Below are positions 26,932 to 32,198 of a stretch of DNA of 32,198 bases, in pieces. How positions within the stretch are numbered: position 1 is the stretch's first letter; each line of letters begins with the position of its first letter. The position numbers and the translations under genes are program-made. Origin of the DNA: Ardenticatena sp. (lineage in GTDB: Bacteria > Chloroflexota > Anaerolineae > Ardenticatenales > Ardenticatenaceae); contig WFOS01000105.1 in assembly GCA_015487975.1 (NCBI GenBank), positions 1 through 32,198 on the forward strand, read 5' to 3'. Under the pieces are notes generated by a model. It did not search any database. It was not told the DNA's origin and saw only the letters and a program-made list of their open reading frames with translations.

Positions 26932-28185
26932 ATGACGACCTATGAAGTGACCTTCGAACGAATGGTGCATGGCGGTGAAGCCTTGGGCCGCCTCGACGAT
27001 GGGCGCGTGGTGTTTGTGCCTTATGTCTTGCCAGGCGAACGTGCCATCATTCGCCTAACCGAAACGCATAAACGCTGGGCGCGTGGTCTCCTGGTCGAGC
27101 GGCTGACAAGCGCCCCTGAACGTGTCGAGCCGCAGTGCCCCCATTTTGGACCAGCAGCGTGTGGGGGGTGCCACTGGCAACACGCCGACTACGCTGCTCA
27201 GCTGGCCTACAAAACCGATATTGTGCGTGACCAAATCGCGCGGATTGGTAAGCAAGATCCCGATGTAGTGCGCCCTTGCATCGGAATGGAAAGGCCCTGG
27301 CACTACCGCAACCATGTGCAATTGCACGTGGGGGAAGATGGGACATTGGGATATGTGCGTGCCGACCAGCAAGGGGTGGAACCTATTACGTCTTGCCTGA
27401 TTATGAACCACCGTGTGGCAGAACTGTTCGAGCAACTGGAAATCGATTTTCCTGGTTTGCAGCGTATCGCACTCCGTGGGAGCGACCGTACTGGCGATGG
27501 CATGGTGGTACTGGAAACCCTGGAAGATGACCCTCCCGAGATCGAAGTGGACTTGCCAGTTTCGGTCGTGATGGTACTTGCAGATGGAACCCCTGTGACA
27601 CTGGTGGGCTCACCCTACCTGGAAGAAGAAGTGGCGGGGCGGCGTTGGCGTATTTCGGCCACCAGTTTCTTTCAAACCAACACCGAGATGGCTGAAAAAC
27701 TGGTCGAAGTCGTGCGTGAATTTGCTACCCCTCTGCTCGGTATCGAAACGGTGGTGGATGTGTACGGCGGCGTCGGGTTGTTGGGAATCAGCATTGCTCC
27801 CGACGTGCAGCATGTCATCATCGTGGAATCCAACCCCGATGCGATTCGCGATGCACAGGAAAACGGTGCCGACCTGGGCAATGTGTCGCCATTTGTGGAA
27901 GATGCTGCTGTGGCGCTGGGGAATTGGGAAGCACCGCGCCCCGACCTTGTGATCGTGGACCCACCTCGCGCTGGTATTGCACGCGAGGCGCTCCGGGCTT
28001 TGGCGCGTTTACGCCCGCCGCGGCTCATCTACGTCTCATGCGACCCTGCAACGATGGCACGCGATATTCGTTTCTTGTGCGAACAGGGGTATCACCTCGA
28101 TGTCGTGCAGCCGCTGGACATGTTCCCGCATACGTATCATGTTGAGAATGTCGCGCGGTTGAGCATGGAGTCGTCCCGATGCTGA
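26932..28185 (+). CDS. TRAM-domain RNA (uracil-5-)methyltransferase, RlmD/TrmA family
   Basis: 417 residues. It transfers a methyl group from S-adenosylmethionine to C5 of a uridine in rRNA or tRNA. The N-terminal TRAM domain (1-58) binds RNA. Cys69, Cys77, Cys80 (CPHFGPAACGGC) and a later Cys in ITSCLIM form the 4Fe-4S site typical of RlmD-type enzymes. The SAM-binding core reads VVDVYGGVGLLGISIA. DPPRAG follows, nucleophile Cys370 sits in YVSCDPATMARDI, and general base Glu405 in HVENVARL. ATG 26932 opens the TRAM domain precisely (MTTYEVTFERMVHGGEALGR). Sequence alone does not separate 23S U1939, U747 or tRNA U54 as the target. The stop overlaps the next gene's start by 7 nt. Confidence 0.92.
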   Translation: MTTYEVTFERMVHGGEALGRLDDGRVVFVPYVLPGERAIIRLTETHKRWARGLLVERLTSAPERVEPQCPHFGPAACGGCHWQHADYAAQLAYKTDIVRDQIARIGKQDPDVVRPCIGMERPWHYRNHVQLHVGEDGTLGYVRADQQGVEPITSCLIMNHRVAELFEQLEIDFPGLQRIALRGSDRTGDGMVVLETLEDDPPEIEVDLPVSVVMVLADGTPVTLVGSPYLEEEVAGRRWRISATSFFQTNTEMAEKLVEVVREFATPLLGIETVVDVYGGVGLLGISIAPDVQHVIIVESNPDAIRDAQENGADLGNVSPFVEDAAVALGNWEAPRPDLVIVDPPRAGIAREALRALARLRPPRLIYVSCDPATMARDIRFLCEQGYHLDVVQPLDMFPHTYHVENVARLSMESSRC

Positions 28186-28892
28186 TTCATCTTGATGACG
28201 TGACACCGATGTGGCAGGTTGGCGACAGTGTGCGTGCTCGCCAGGGCGTCGCCGACCCCGACCTGGATGTGGATGTGAGCGGATGGCAAGGGCGCGTTGT
28301 CGAGGTGTTGCCCGAAGAGCGCCTGGCCTGCGTGGCGTGGGATAGCCAGACCTTGCGCAATATGCCACCGCATCTGATTGCCGAATGCGAAGAAAACGGT
28401 ATGGATTGGCGCACGATGTACCTCGCATTCGAAGACCTGGAGCGCGCCGAACAACGTGATACCGAAGCCGATGTCGCTGCTGCCATTGCCGACCTGGAAC
28501 GTCGCCATGCGTGGGCCTACCTTGGAGAACAAGGGAAACGTATTCGCAGGGTGCTCGAAGGTGTCGAACCCACCGATGTCGAAGCGGCTTTGCAGGCGTG
28601 GCGGCGATTTCTGATGCGCCGTTTGCGACTGCCTTTGTCGGCTGTTGTCTATGAACCGCCACCTCCAAAAAGCGGGCTCACACTGGATGAACGTGTGCGG
28701 TTGCTTGCAATTCGTGGGGCGACCCTCGAAGAGGGTCTGCTGGCTGATGTCGAAACACGGCGCAAGCAACGGGCACGGGTGCCGCTCTTCATTCTGCAAG
28801 CCGCCAAAGAATCATCGAAACCCGCTCAATGGCTCGATGATTACAGCACATGGTGGCACAACCGCCACCGTCCTGTTGTCGAATTTGATTAG
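28179..28892 (+). CDS. Conserved hypothetical protein with SH3-like N-terminal domain
   Basis: 237 residues. Residues 10-60 (VGDSVRARQGVADPDLDVDVSG start, then WQGRVVEV and CVAWDSQTLRNMP) look like a small SH3-like barrel. I recall similar proteins, annotated loosely as 'calcium-binding', in cyanobacteria and Chloroflexota, without proof of calcium binding. The segment after it (CEENGMDWRTMYLAFEDLERAE) is characteristic of that group. The C-terminal half is helical and contains a proline-rich break (YEPPPPKSG). It overlaps the methyltransferase gene by 7 nt and is probably coupled to it. An in-frame ATG at 28209 is a possible later start. No signal peptide; function unknown. Confidence 0.65.
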   Translation: MLIHLDDVTPMWQVGDSVRARQGVADPDLDVDVSGWQGRVVEVLPEERLACVAWDSQTLRNMPPHLIAECEENGMDWRTMYLAFEDLERAEQRDTEADVAAAIADLERRHAWAYLGEQGKRIRRVLEGVEPTDVEAALQAWRRFLMRRLRLPLSAVVYEPPPPKSGLTLDERVRLLAIRGATLEEGLLADVETRRKQRARVPLFILQAAKESSKPAQWLDDYSTWWHNRHRPVVEFD

Positions 28893-28917
28893 CAATACTA
28901 AGGTTTGCAAAATTTAC

Positions 28918-28946
28918 TTGACGTATGCTTGCAAATTTTGTATACT
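28918..28946 (+). promoter_or_regulatory. Strong promoter of the cold-shock gene leader
   Basis: TTGACG (28918-28923), a 17-bp spacer and TATACT (28941-28946) are close to consensus. The AT-rich flank contains a direct repeat TTGCAAA at 28905-28911 and 28929-28935, and the inverted pair CAAAATT / AATTTTG at 28908-28914 and 28934-28940, which could be an UP element or operator. The promoter follows the preceding gene by 25 nt. Confidence 0.75.
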
Positions 28947-28959
28947 TCGATGTAGAGTG

Positions 28960-29052
28960 ATGCGCTTTCTGGGAGCGATGCGTTCATGGGGTGTGGGTGG
29001 TGGCATGAAAGGGCATCGCACAACGATAGCGTGTTGCTCGGAGGCACTTTGA
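28960..29052 (+). CDS. Possible 30-codon leader ORF
   Basis: ATG 28960 opens a 30-codon frame (MRFLGAMRSWGVGGGMKG...) with a TGA stop at 29050-29052, ending 49 nt before the terminator. The ribosome site is weak (GAG). The position resembles a leader peptide, but the frame spans the main hairpin of the leader and could be chance. Confidence 0.2.
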   Translation: MRFLGAMRSWGVGGGMKGHRTTIACCSEAL

Positions 29053-29101
29053 CGTATTCAAGAACCAACTGTAAGGTCGTGAGGCGTTCAATGGAGCATC
29101 G

Positions 29102-29132
29102 AAGCGCACGAGCCGAGCCTCGGCGCTTTTTT
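29102..29132 (+). terminator. Intrinsic terminator inside the cold-shock leader
   Basis: AAGCGC pairs with GCGCTT and, after a bulged A, CGAG pairs with CTCG around the loop CCGAGC. Six T follow the stem (29127-29132). It stands upstream of the gene, not after it. Confidence 0.8.
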
Positions 29133-29179
29133 GCTATCGAGCGCCAGTGCGGCCAGTAGTCATCAAGAGGGGGCTCAGG

Positions 29180-29407
29180 ATGGTAGAAGTTCAAGTCGGA
29201 ACGGTCAAGTGGTTCAACAATGCCAAGGGCTACGGCTTCATTCAGCGCGACGACGGACCGGATGTGTTTGTCCACCATACAGATATTCAAATGGAAGGCT
29301 ATCGCACCTTGCAAGAAGGTCAACAGGTCGAATTTGTGTTGGTTGATGCCGAAAAAGGCCCGCGTGCCCAAAACGTGCGCCCCTTGGCAGCACCACAGAC
29401 GGTGTAG
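29180..29407 (+). CDS. Cold-shock protein, CspA family
   Basis: 75 residues, a single cold-shock domain that binds single-stranded RNA and DNA and melts RNA secondary structure. RNP1 is KGYGFIQ (16-22) and RNP2 VFVHHT (29-34), within the usual [16 protein letters not shown] opening. The second half ([21 protein letters not shown]) is standard. ATG 29180 has AGAGGGGG 7 nt upstream; a GTG 33 nt earlier is unlikely. A strong promoter lies 234 nt upstream, but an intrinsic terminator separates it from the gene, so expression probably depends on read-through or a second start after the terminator. It sits between an RNA methyltransferase and RNase J, in an RNA-related neighbourhood. Confidence 0.95.
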   Translation: MVEVQVGTVKWFNNAKGYGFIQRDDGPDVFVHHTDIQMEGYRTLQEGQQVEFVLVDAEKGPRAQNVRPLAAPQTV

Positions 29408-29474
29408 GTTGTACCGGTTCTGCTCTCGATAGCCGTTATCCCGCTCTTCGGAGCCCACCACCCACCGGCTTTCA

Positions 29475-29504
29475 TTTTCATGATGGGCCTATACGCGGTA
29501 TGAT
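29475..29504 (+). promoter_or_regulatory. Possible promoter of the RNase J gene
   Basis: TTTTCA (29475-29480) and TATGAT (29499-29504), 18-bp spacing. Transcription would begin near 29511, at the first base of the terminator-like hairpin. Confidence 0.4.
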
Positions 29505-29510
29505 ACCCTG

Positions 29511-29536
29511 TGCCTCGTGAAGACGAGGCATTTTTT
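29511..29536 (+). terminator. Intrinsic terminator between the cold-shock and RNase J genes
   Basis: TGCCTCGT and ACGAGGCA form a perfect 8-bp stem with a GAAG loop, followed by six T. It most simply ends the cold-shock transcript, although it overlaps the predicted start of the RNase J transcript. Confidence 0.8.
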
Positions 29537-29550
29537 ATGACGATTGGGCG

Positions 29551-29590
29551 CGATGGAGACCCTTCTTCCGCCGAAGGGGAGTCTCCATCG
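29551..29590 (+). promoter_or_regulatory. Stable hairpin in the RNase J leader
   Basis: CGATGGAGAC (29551-29560) pairs with GTCTCCATCG (29581-29590). Above it CCTTC pairs with GAAGG, with a 3-nt bulge and 7-nt loop. No T-run follows. It ends 42 nt before ATG 29633. A 5' structure of this strength could control access of 5'-end ribonucleases or serve in self-regulation by RNase J; that is inference. Confidence 0.55.
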
Positions 29591-29632
29591 AGAACAATCG
29601 CTCGAAGACCGAGAAAACAACAAGGAGTTTCT

Positions 29633-31300
29633 ATGGCTGGACGTAAACTGAAAATCATTCCGCTGGGCGGCCTGGGGGAAATTGGCCGCAATATGACGTT
29701 GCTTGAATATGGCAATAACATCATTGTGGTGGATGTTGGTGTCAAATTTCCCACTGCTGACCAGTATGGCATTGATCTGGTGATCCCCGACTGGCATTAT
29801 CTGCGTGAACGTCGTGAACACGTGCGTGGCATCGTGCTGACGCACGGACACGAAGACCACATTGGGGCTCTCCCCTTTTTGCTGCGTGATGGGTTTCACG
29901 ATGTCCCTATTTATGCCACACGGCTCACACGTGGGCTTGTGGAAGGCAAACTCGACCAGCATGGTTTGCTTGAAGGGGTTACCATTCACACGATTCGCCC
30001 CAGTGAGCGTTTTCGCGTCGGGCCGTTTGAAATTGAACCGGTGCATGTGGCACACAGTATCCCCGATGCGGTGGCGTTGGCGATTCGCTCGCCGGCCGGG
30101 TTGGTCGTGGTCACTGGTGACTACAAATTCGACCATACGCCGCCGATTGGGAAGCCAACCGATGTGGCTACGTTGGGGCGTTTGGGAGCAGAAGGTGTGC
30201 TGGCGCTGCTTGGCGATAGCACCAATGCCGAGGTTGAGGGAACAACCCCCTCGGAACGTGTTGTGGAAGAGTCGATCAGCCGCATTTTCAGCGAAGTCAA
30301 AGGGCGTATCATCGTTGCGACGTTCGCCAGCTCGTTGGCGCGTATCAACCAGATTTTGCACACTGCCGCGGAGCATGGGCGCAAAGTCGCCGTGACGGGG
30401 CGGAGCATGGTGCAGAACGTGGACATTGCGCTGGAACTGGGATACTTGCAGGCCCCCGAAGGCTTGATCGTGCCGATCGAAGAAGCGTTGCAGCTCCCCC
30501 CGGAACGCATTTGCTTGTTGACCACGGGGTCGCAGGGTGAGCCAGCAGCAGGATTGGCACGACTAGCCAATGGAGCGCACCGCCAAATTCAGATTATGCC
30601 GGGCGATACGGTGATTGTGAGTGCGCATCCCATTCCCGGCAATGAAGAAGCCGTTTCGCGAGTGATTGACAACCTCTACCGCCTTGGTGCCGATGTGATT
30701 TATGGTCGTATGGCGCGTGTACATGTGAGCGGCCACGGCGCACGAGACGAATTACGCCTGATGTTGAATTTGTTGCGCCCCAAATACGTGATACCCGTGC
30801 ACGGCCAATATCGCATGCAAGTGCAACATGCACGCCTTGCGGAGCAAATGGGGATTCCGCGCGACCATATTTTCGTGTTGCAGAATGGGCAGGCGCTCTT
30901 GCTCAATGAAAAGAGCGCGAAAGTGGACGAAACGTTGCCGTTGAAAGAAGTGTATGTCGATGGCAACCGCGTGGGTGAAATTGGTGAAGTGGTCTTGCGC
31001 GACCGTGAAATGCTGGCGCGTGATGGCTTCTTCATTACCGTGTTGACCCTCGACCGCCAGAGTGGAGAGCTGATTGGCAACCCACAATTGTTGTCGCGTG
31101 GTTTTGTGTATTTACGTGAAAGCGAGGAGCTGCTCAACGCTATCGCGGAGCGCGTTCGCAAGACGGTGAGGAGTAGCAGCAATGGGCAGCGCCCTGATGT
31201 CAATGCCCTGGAAACACGCTTGCGTTCGACCGTCTCTCGCTATCTGTATGAAGAAACCGGGTGCCGTCCCTTTGTGATGGCGGTGGTAAACGTGGTCTAG
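29633..31300 (+). CDS. rnj: Ribonuclease J
   Basis: 555 residues, normal family length. It is a metallo-beta-lactamase/beta-CASP ribonuclease with 5'-to-3' exonuclease and endonuclease activity in mRNA decay and rRNA maturation. The metal site is His71-Gly-His73-Glu-Asp75-His76 in LTHGHEDHIG. Further ligands are in VAHSIPDA and GDYKFDHTP, and LLGDSTNAE follows. The beta-CASP part has ATFASSLARINQ, TTGSQGEP and SAHPIPGNE, with PVHGQYRM near residue 390. The C-terminal domain (from about 445) mediates oligomerisation. ATG 29633 has AAGGAG 5 nt upstream. The frame stays open upstream to 29510 and ATG 29537 would add 32 residues, but it lacks a ribosome site. It follows the cold-shock gene with its own hairpin-rich leader. 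Confidence 0.95.
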   Translation: MAGRKLKIIPLGGLGEIGRNMTLLEYGNNIIVVDVGVKFPTADQYGIDLVIPDWHYLRERREHVRGIVLTHGHEDHIGALPFLLRDGFHDVPIYATRLTRGLVEGKLDQHGLLEGVTIHTIRPSERFRVGPFEIEPVHVAHSIPDAVALAIRSPAGLVVVTGDYKFDHTPPIGKPTDVATLGRLGAEGVLALLGDSTNAEVEGTTPSERVVEESISRIFSEVKGRIIVATFASSLARINQILHTAAEHGRKVAVTGRSMVQNVDIALELGYLQAPEGLIVPIEEALQLPPERICLLTTGSQGEPAAGLARLANGAHRQIQIMPGDTVIVSAHPIPGNEEAVSRVIDNLYRLGADVIYGRMARVHVSGHGARDELRLMLNLLRPKYVIPVHGQYRMQVQHARLAEQMGIPRDHIFVLQNGQALLLNEKSAKVDETLPLKEVYVDGNRVGEIGEVVLRDREMLARDGFFITVLTLDRQSGELIGNPQLLSRGFVYLRESEELLNAIAERVRKTVRSSSNGQRPDVNALETRLRSTVSRYLYEETGCRPFVMAVVNVV

Positions 31301-31316
31301 GTGTTTCGGTGAACAT

Positions 31317-31348
31317 AAAAAAGGCGCGGAGTCTATCCGCGCCTTTTT
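31317..31348. terminator. Bidirectional intrinsic terminator after RNase J
   Basis: Six A, then GGCGCGGA-GTCTA-TCCGCGCC, then five T. The symmetric A- and T-runs let it work on both strands, for RNase J (+) and the converging DUF5666-type gene (-). Confidence 0.92.
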
Positions 31349-31374
31349 CCGTTCAGTGATGAGTTGATTCGTTG

Positions 31375-32198
31375 TCAGTCGTCGTCTCGCCCATCGTCGT
31401 CATCGTCATCGTTGTCGTTGCCACCGTGGTCATCATCATTGTCATCATCATTGTCATCATCATTGTCATTGTCATCGTCATCGTTGTCGTCACCACCGCG
31501 GTCGTCGTCGCCACCGCGGTCGTCGTCACCACCGCGGTTGTCGCCGCCGCGATCGTCATTGTGGTTGTCATCACCGCCGCCGGGACCAGGGTTGTTGGCA
31601 TCGTGGTCGCCGCGGTTGTCGTTGCGGTCGTCATCGTCCTCGTCGTCGCCGCGGTTGTCGTTGCGGTCGTCATCGTCCTCGTCGTCGCCGCGGTTGTCAT
31701 TGTGGGCATCGCCATCATCATCGTCGTCATTGTCGTTGGCGTTGGCGTGCTCTTCGTTGTCGTTCTCGTCGTCGTCATCATTGGCGTTGTTCGTGTTCAT
31801 GTTGTCGTTGCGGTCTTCGTCATCATCGTCGTCATACTTCACTTCGATTTTGCGCACCACCAATGTGCCATCGGCCATGACGAGCACGTCTACCTTCACC
31901 ATCGCTCCGACTTCGAGTTGCCCCTTCACCTCGCTTTGCGGCGTCAGAACGAGTGTTTGACCAGCAACCACAACAGTACCTTCACCAATGGCGTCTATCG
32001 GCGCTTCGATTTCCATTTCGTGCGCTTCATTCTCGTTGCGGTTGTCGTTGTCTTCATCGTCGTCTTCGTCGTCATCGTTGTTGGCAGGCTCGATGTCGCG
32101 CACAACCAGTGAACCGTCGTCCATCACCCAGACATGCACCTTCACCAGCATGCCGACTTCGAGTTGCCCGTTCACTTCGCTTTGCGGCGTCAGCAGGA
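31375..32198 (-). CDS. DUF5666-like repeat protein with long poly-Asp tail (5' end outside window)
   Basis: The frame is open to the right edge of the window, so the N-terminus is missing; about 274 codons are visible. The visible part has a repeated beta-rich unit of the DUF5666 type. TPQSEV-GQLEVG-MVKV-V-VM-DG-LVVR-IE occurs twice, at 32189-32088 and 31955-31837 approximately, and the edge of the first copy suggests more. These domains occur in exported bacterial proteins. The last roughly 152 residues are almost only Asp, Asn, Gly, Arg, Glu and His, with runs of Asp, and would be disordered and highly acidic. Such tails often bind calcium or other cations. The tail is encoded by tandem DNA repeats of 39, 18 and 12 bp. 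Its stop faces the RNase J terminator. Function is unknown. Confidence 0.75.
   Translation of the reverse strand, partial: LLTPQSEVNGQLEVGMLVKVHVWVMDDGSLVVRDIEPANNDDDEDDDEDNDNRNENEAHEMEIEAPIDAIGEGTVVVAGQTLVLTPQSEVKGQLEVGAMVKVDVLVMADGTLVVRKIEVKYDDDDDEDRNDNMNTNNANDDDDENDNEEHANANDNDDDDDGDAHNDNRGDDEDDDDRNDNRGDDEDDDDRNDNRGDHDANNPGPGGGDDNHNDDRGGDNRGGDDDRGGDDDRGGDDNDDDDNDNDDDNDDDNDDDHGGNDNDDDDDDGRDDD
31429..31464 (-). repeat. 12-bp tandem repeat, 3 copies, in the poly-Asp tail
   Basis: GTCATCATCATT (plus strand) is repeated three times in a row and encodes Asn-Asp-Asp-Asp on the minus strand. Being a multiple of three, copy changes keep the frame. Confidence 0.9.
31491..31550 (-). repeat. Imperfect 18-bp tandem repeats encoding Arg-Gly-Gly-Asp-Asp-Asp
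   Basis: About three copies of an 18-bp unit with ACCGCGGTCGTCGTC at its core encode RGGDDD units in the acidic tail, with third-position differences (GCC/ACC). Confidence 0.75.
31609..31698 (-). repeat. 39-bp tandem repeat, 2.3 copies, in the acidic tail
   Basis: A 39-bp unit at 31609-31647 is repeated exactly at 31648-31686 and begins again at 31687-31698. It encodes the 13-residue unit DDEDDDDRNDNRG. The two full copies are identical at DNA level, which suggests recent duplication or slippage. Confidence 0.9.

Larger units (their letters stand above)
28953..29132 (+). ncRNA. Structured 5' leader or small RNA ahead of the cold-shock gene
   Basis: The predicted transcript of about 180 nt ends at an intrinsic terminator 47 nt before the cold-shock start codon. 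It contains a long stem in which GCGATGC (28975-28981) and TTCATG (28983-28988) pair with CATGAA (29004-29009) and GCATCGC (29013-29019). Near its 5' end TGCGCTT (28961-28967) can pair with AAGCGCA (29102-29108), the first arm of the terminator, which would give an alternative antiterminator fold. Either this is a terminated leader (attenuator or temperature-sensing mRNA leader) or an independent small RNA. I do not recognise 6S, SRP, tmRNA or RNase P RNA in it. Confidence 0.5.

Noticed and set aside
29049..29077. Second promoter-like TTGACG-N17-TAAGGT inside the cold-shock leader
   Set aside because: The -10 is poor, it would still start before the terminator, and the upstream promoter is much better.
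29510..29632. N-terminal extension of RNase J from GTG 29510 or ATG 29537
   Set aside because: The stretch covers the terminator and leader hairpins and lacks a ribosome site, whereas ATG 29633 has AAGGAG and begins the conserved domain.
31429..31698. Tandem repeats considered as a CRISPR array
   Set aside because: Copies are directly adjacent without unique spacers and are in-frame parts of a coding region.
31364..32112. Long plus-strand frames opposite the acidic protein, rich in Val/Ile or Ser
   Set aside because: They are mirror images of GAC/GAT-repeat coding on the minus strand. Their composition follows from the repeats, and no ribosome site or family motif is present.

Overview
The window is GC-rich, densely coded bacterial chromosome with no phage, transposon or CRISPR signature. 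Several things point to a thermophilic or mesophilic member of Chloroflexota (Ardenticatenia/Anaerolineae-like). These are a chorismate-to-menaquinone operon, a CPH-type copper ATPase, an isolated copy of a palindromic AGGTGCGNCGCACCT repeat of the kind I remember from Chloroflexus/Roseiflexus-type genomes, and a DUF5666 protein with a poly-Asp tail. The taxonomic call is inference; no rRNA is present.

Layout. 1-2.1 kb (+): an HD-domain hydrolase translationally coupled to a DUF2357/McrC-like PD-(D/E)XK nuclease. 2.1-7.1 kb (-): CTP synthase (pyrG) with its own promoter and terminator, then a signal-peptide membrane protein and an M20 metallopeptidase. 7.2-8.7 kb (+): a small helical protein coupled to an exported phospholipase-D-fold protein. 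8.7-11.3 kb (-): a CopB-like P1B-3 ATPase coupled to a haem-c lipoprotein. 11.5-13.3 kb (+): a GH13 glucanohydrolase. 13.4-20.6 kb (+): a TetR regulator with a palindromic operator leads menF-menD-menB-menE-aroF, so DAHP synthase, the entry step to chorismate, travels with the enzymes that use chorismate for menaquinone. 20.6 kb (-): tRNA-Pro(UGG) with promoter and terminator.

20.7-26.8 kb (-): a tight five-gene operon. In transcription order it encodes a 6-pyruvoyl-tetrahydropterin-synthase-like protein, a large PTPS-related membrane protein, a secreted protein with a C-terminal sorting-signal-like tail, an exosortase of XrtG type, and a processive-type GT2 glycosyltransferase. The gene set matches what I remember of the exosortase-G system of Firmicutes. 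The exosortase has Ser where the family nucleophile Cys is expected. The promoter is followed by a roughly 150-nt leader with overlapping hairpins.

26.9-31.3 kb (+): an RlmD/TrmA-type RNA methyltransferase with a coupled conserved hypothetical; a cold-shock protein whose strong promoter is followed by a roughly 180-nt leader ending in an intrinsic terminator before the gene; and RNase J with a second hairpin-rich leader. 31.4 kb to the edge (-): a truncated protein with DUF5666-like repeats and a tail of about 150 residues, almost all Asp/Asn/Gly/Arg, encoded by tandem DNA repeats.

The points most worth a second look are the divergent exosortase operon, the attenuator-like leaders of the cold-shock and RNase J genes, and the TetR-controlled menaquinone operon.
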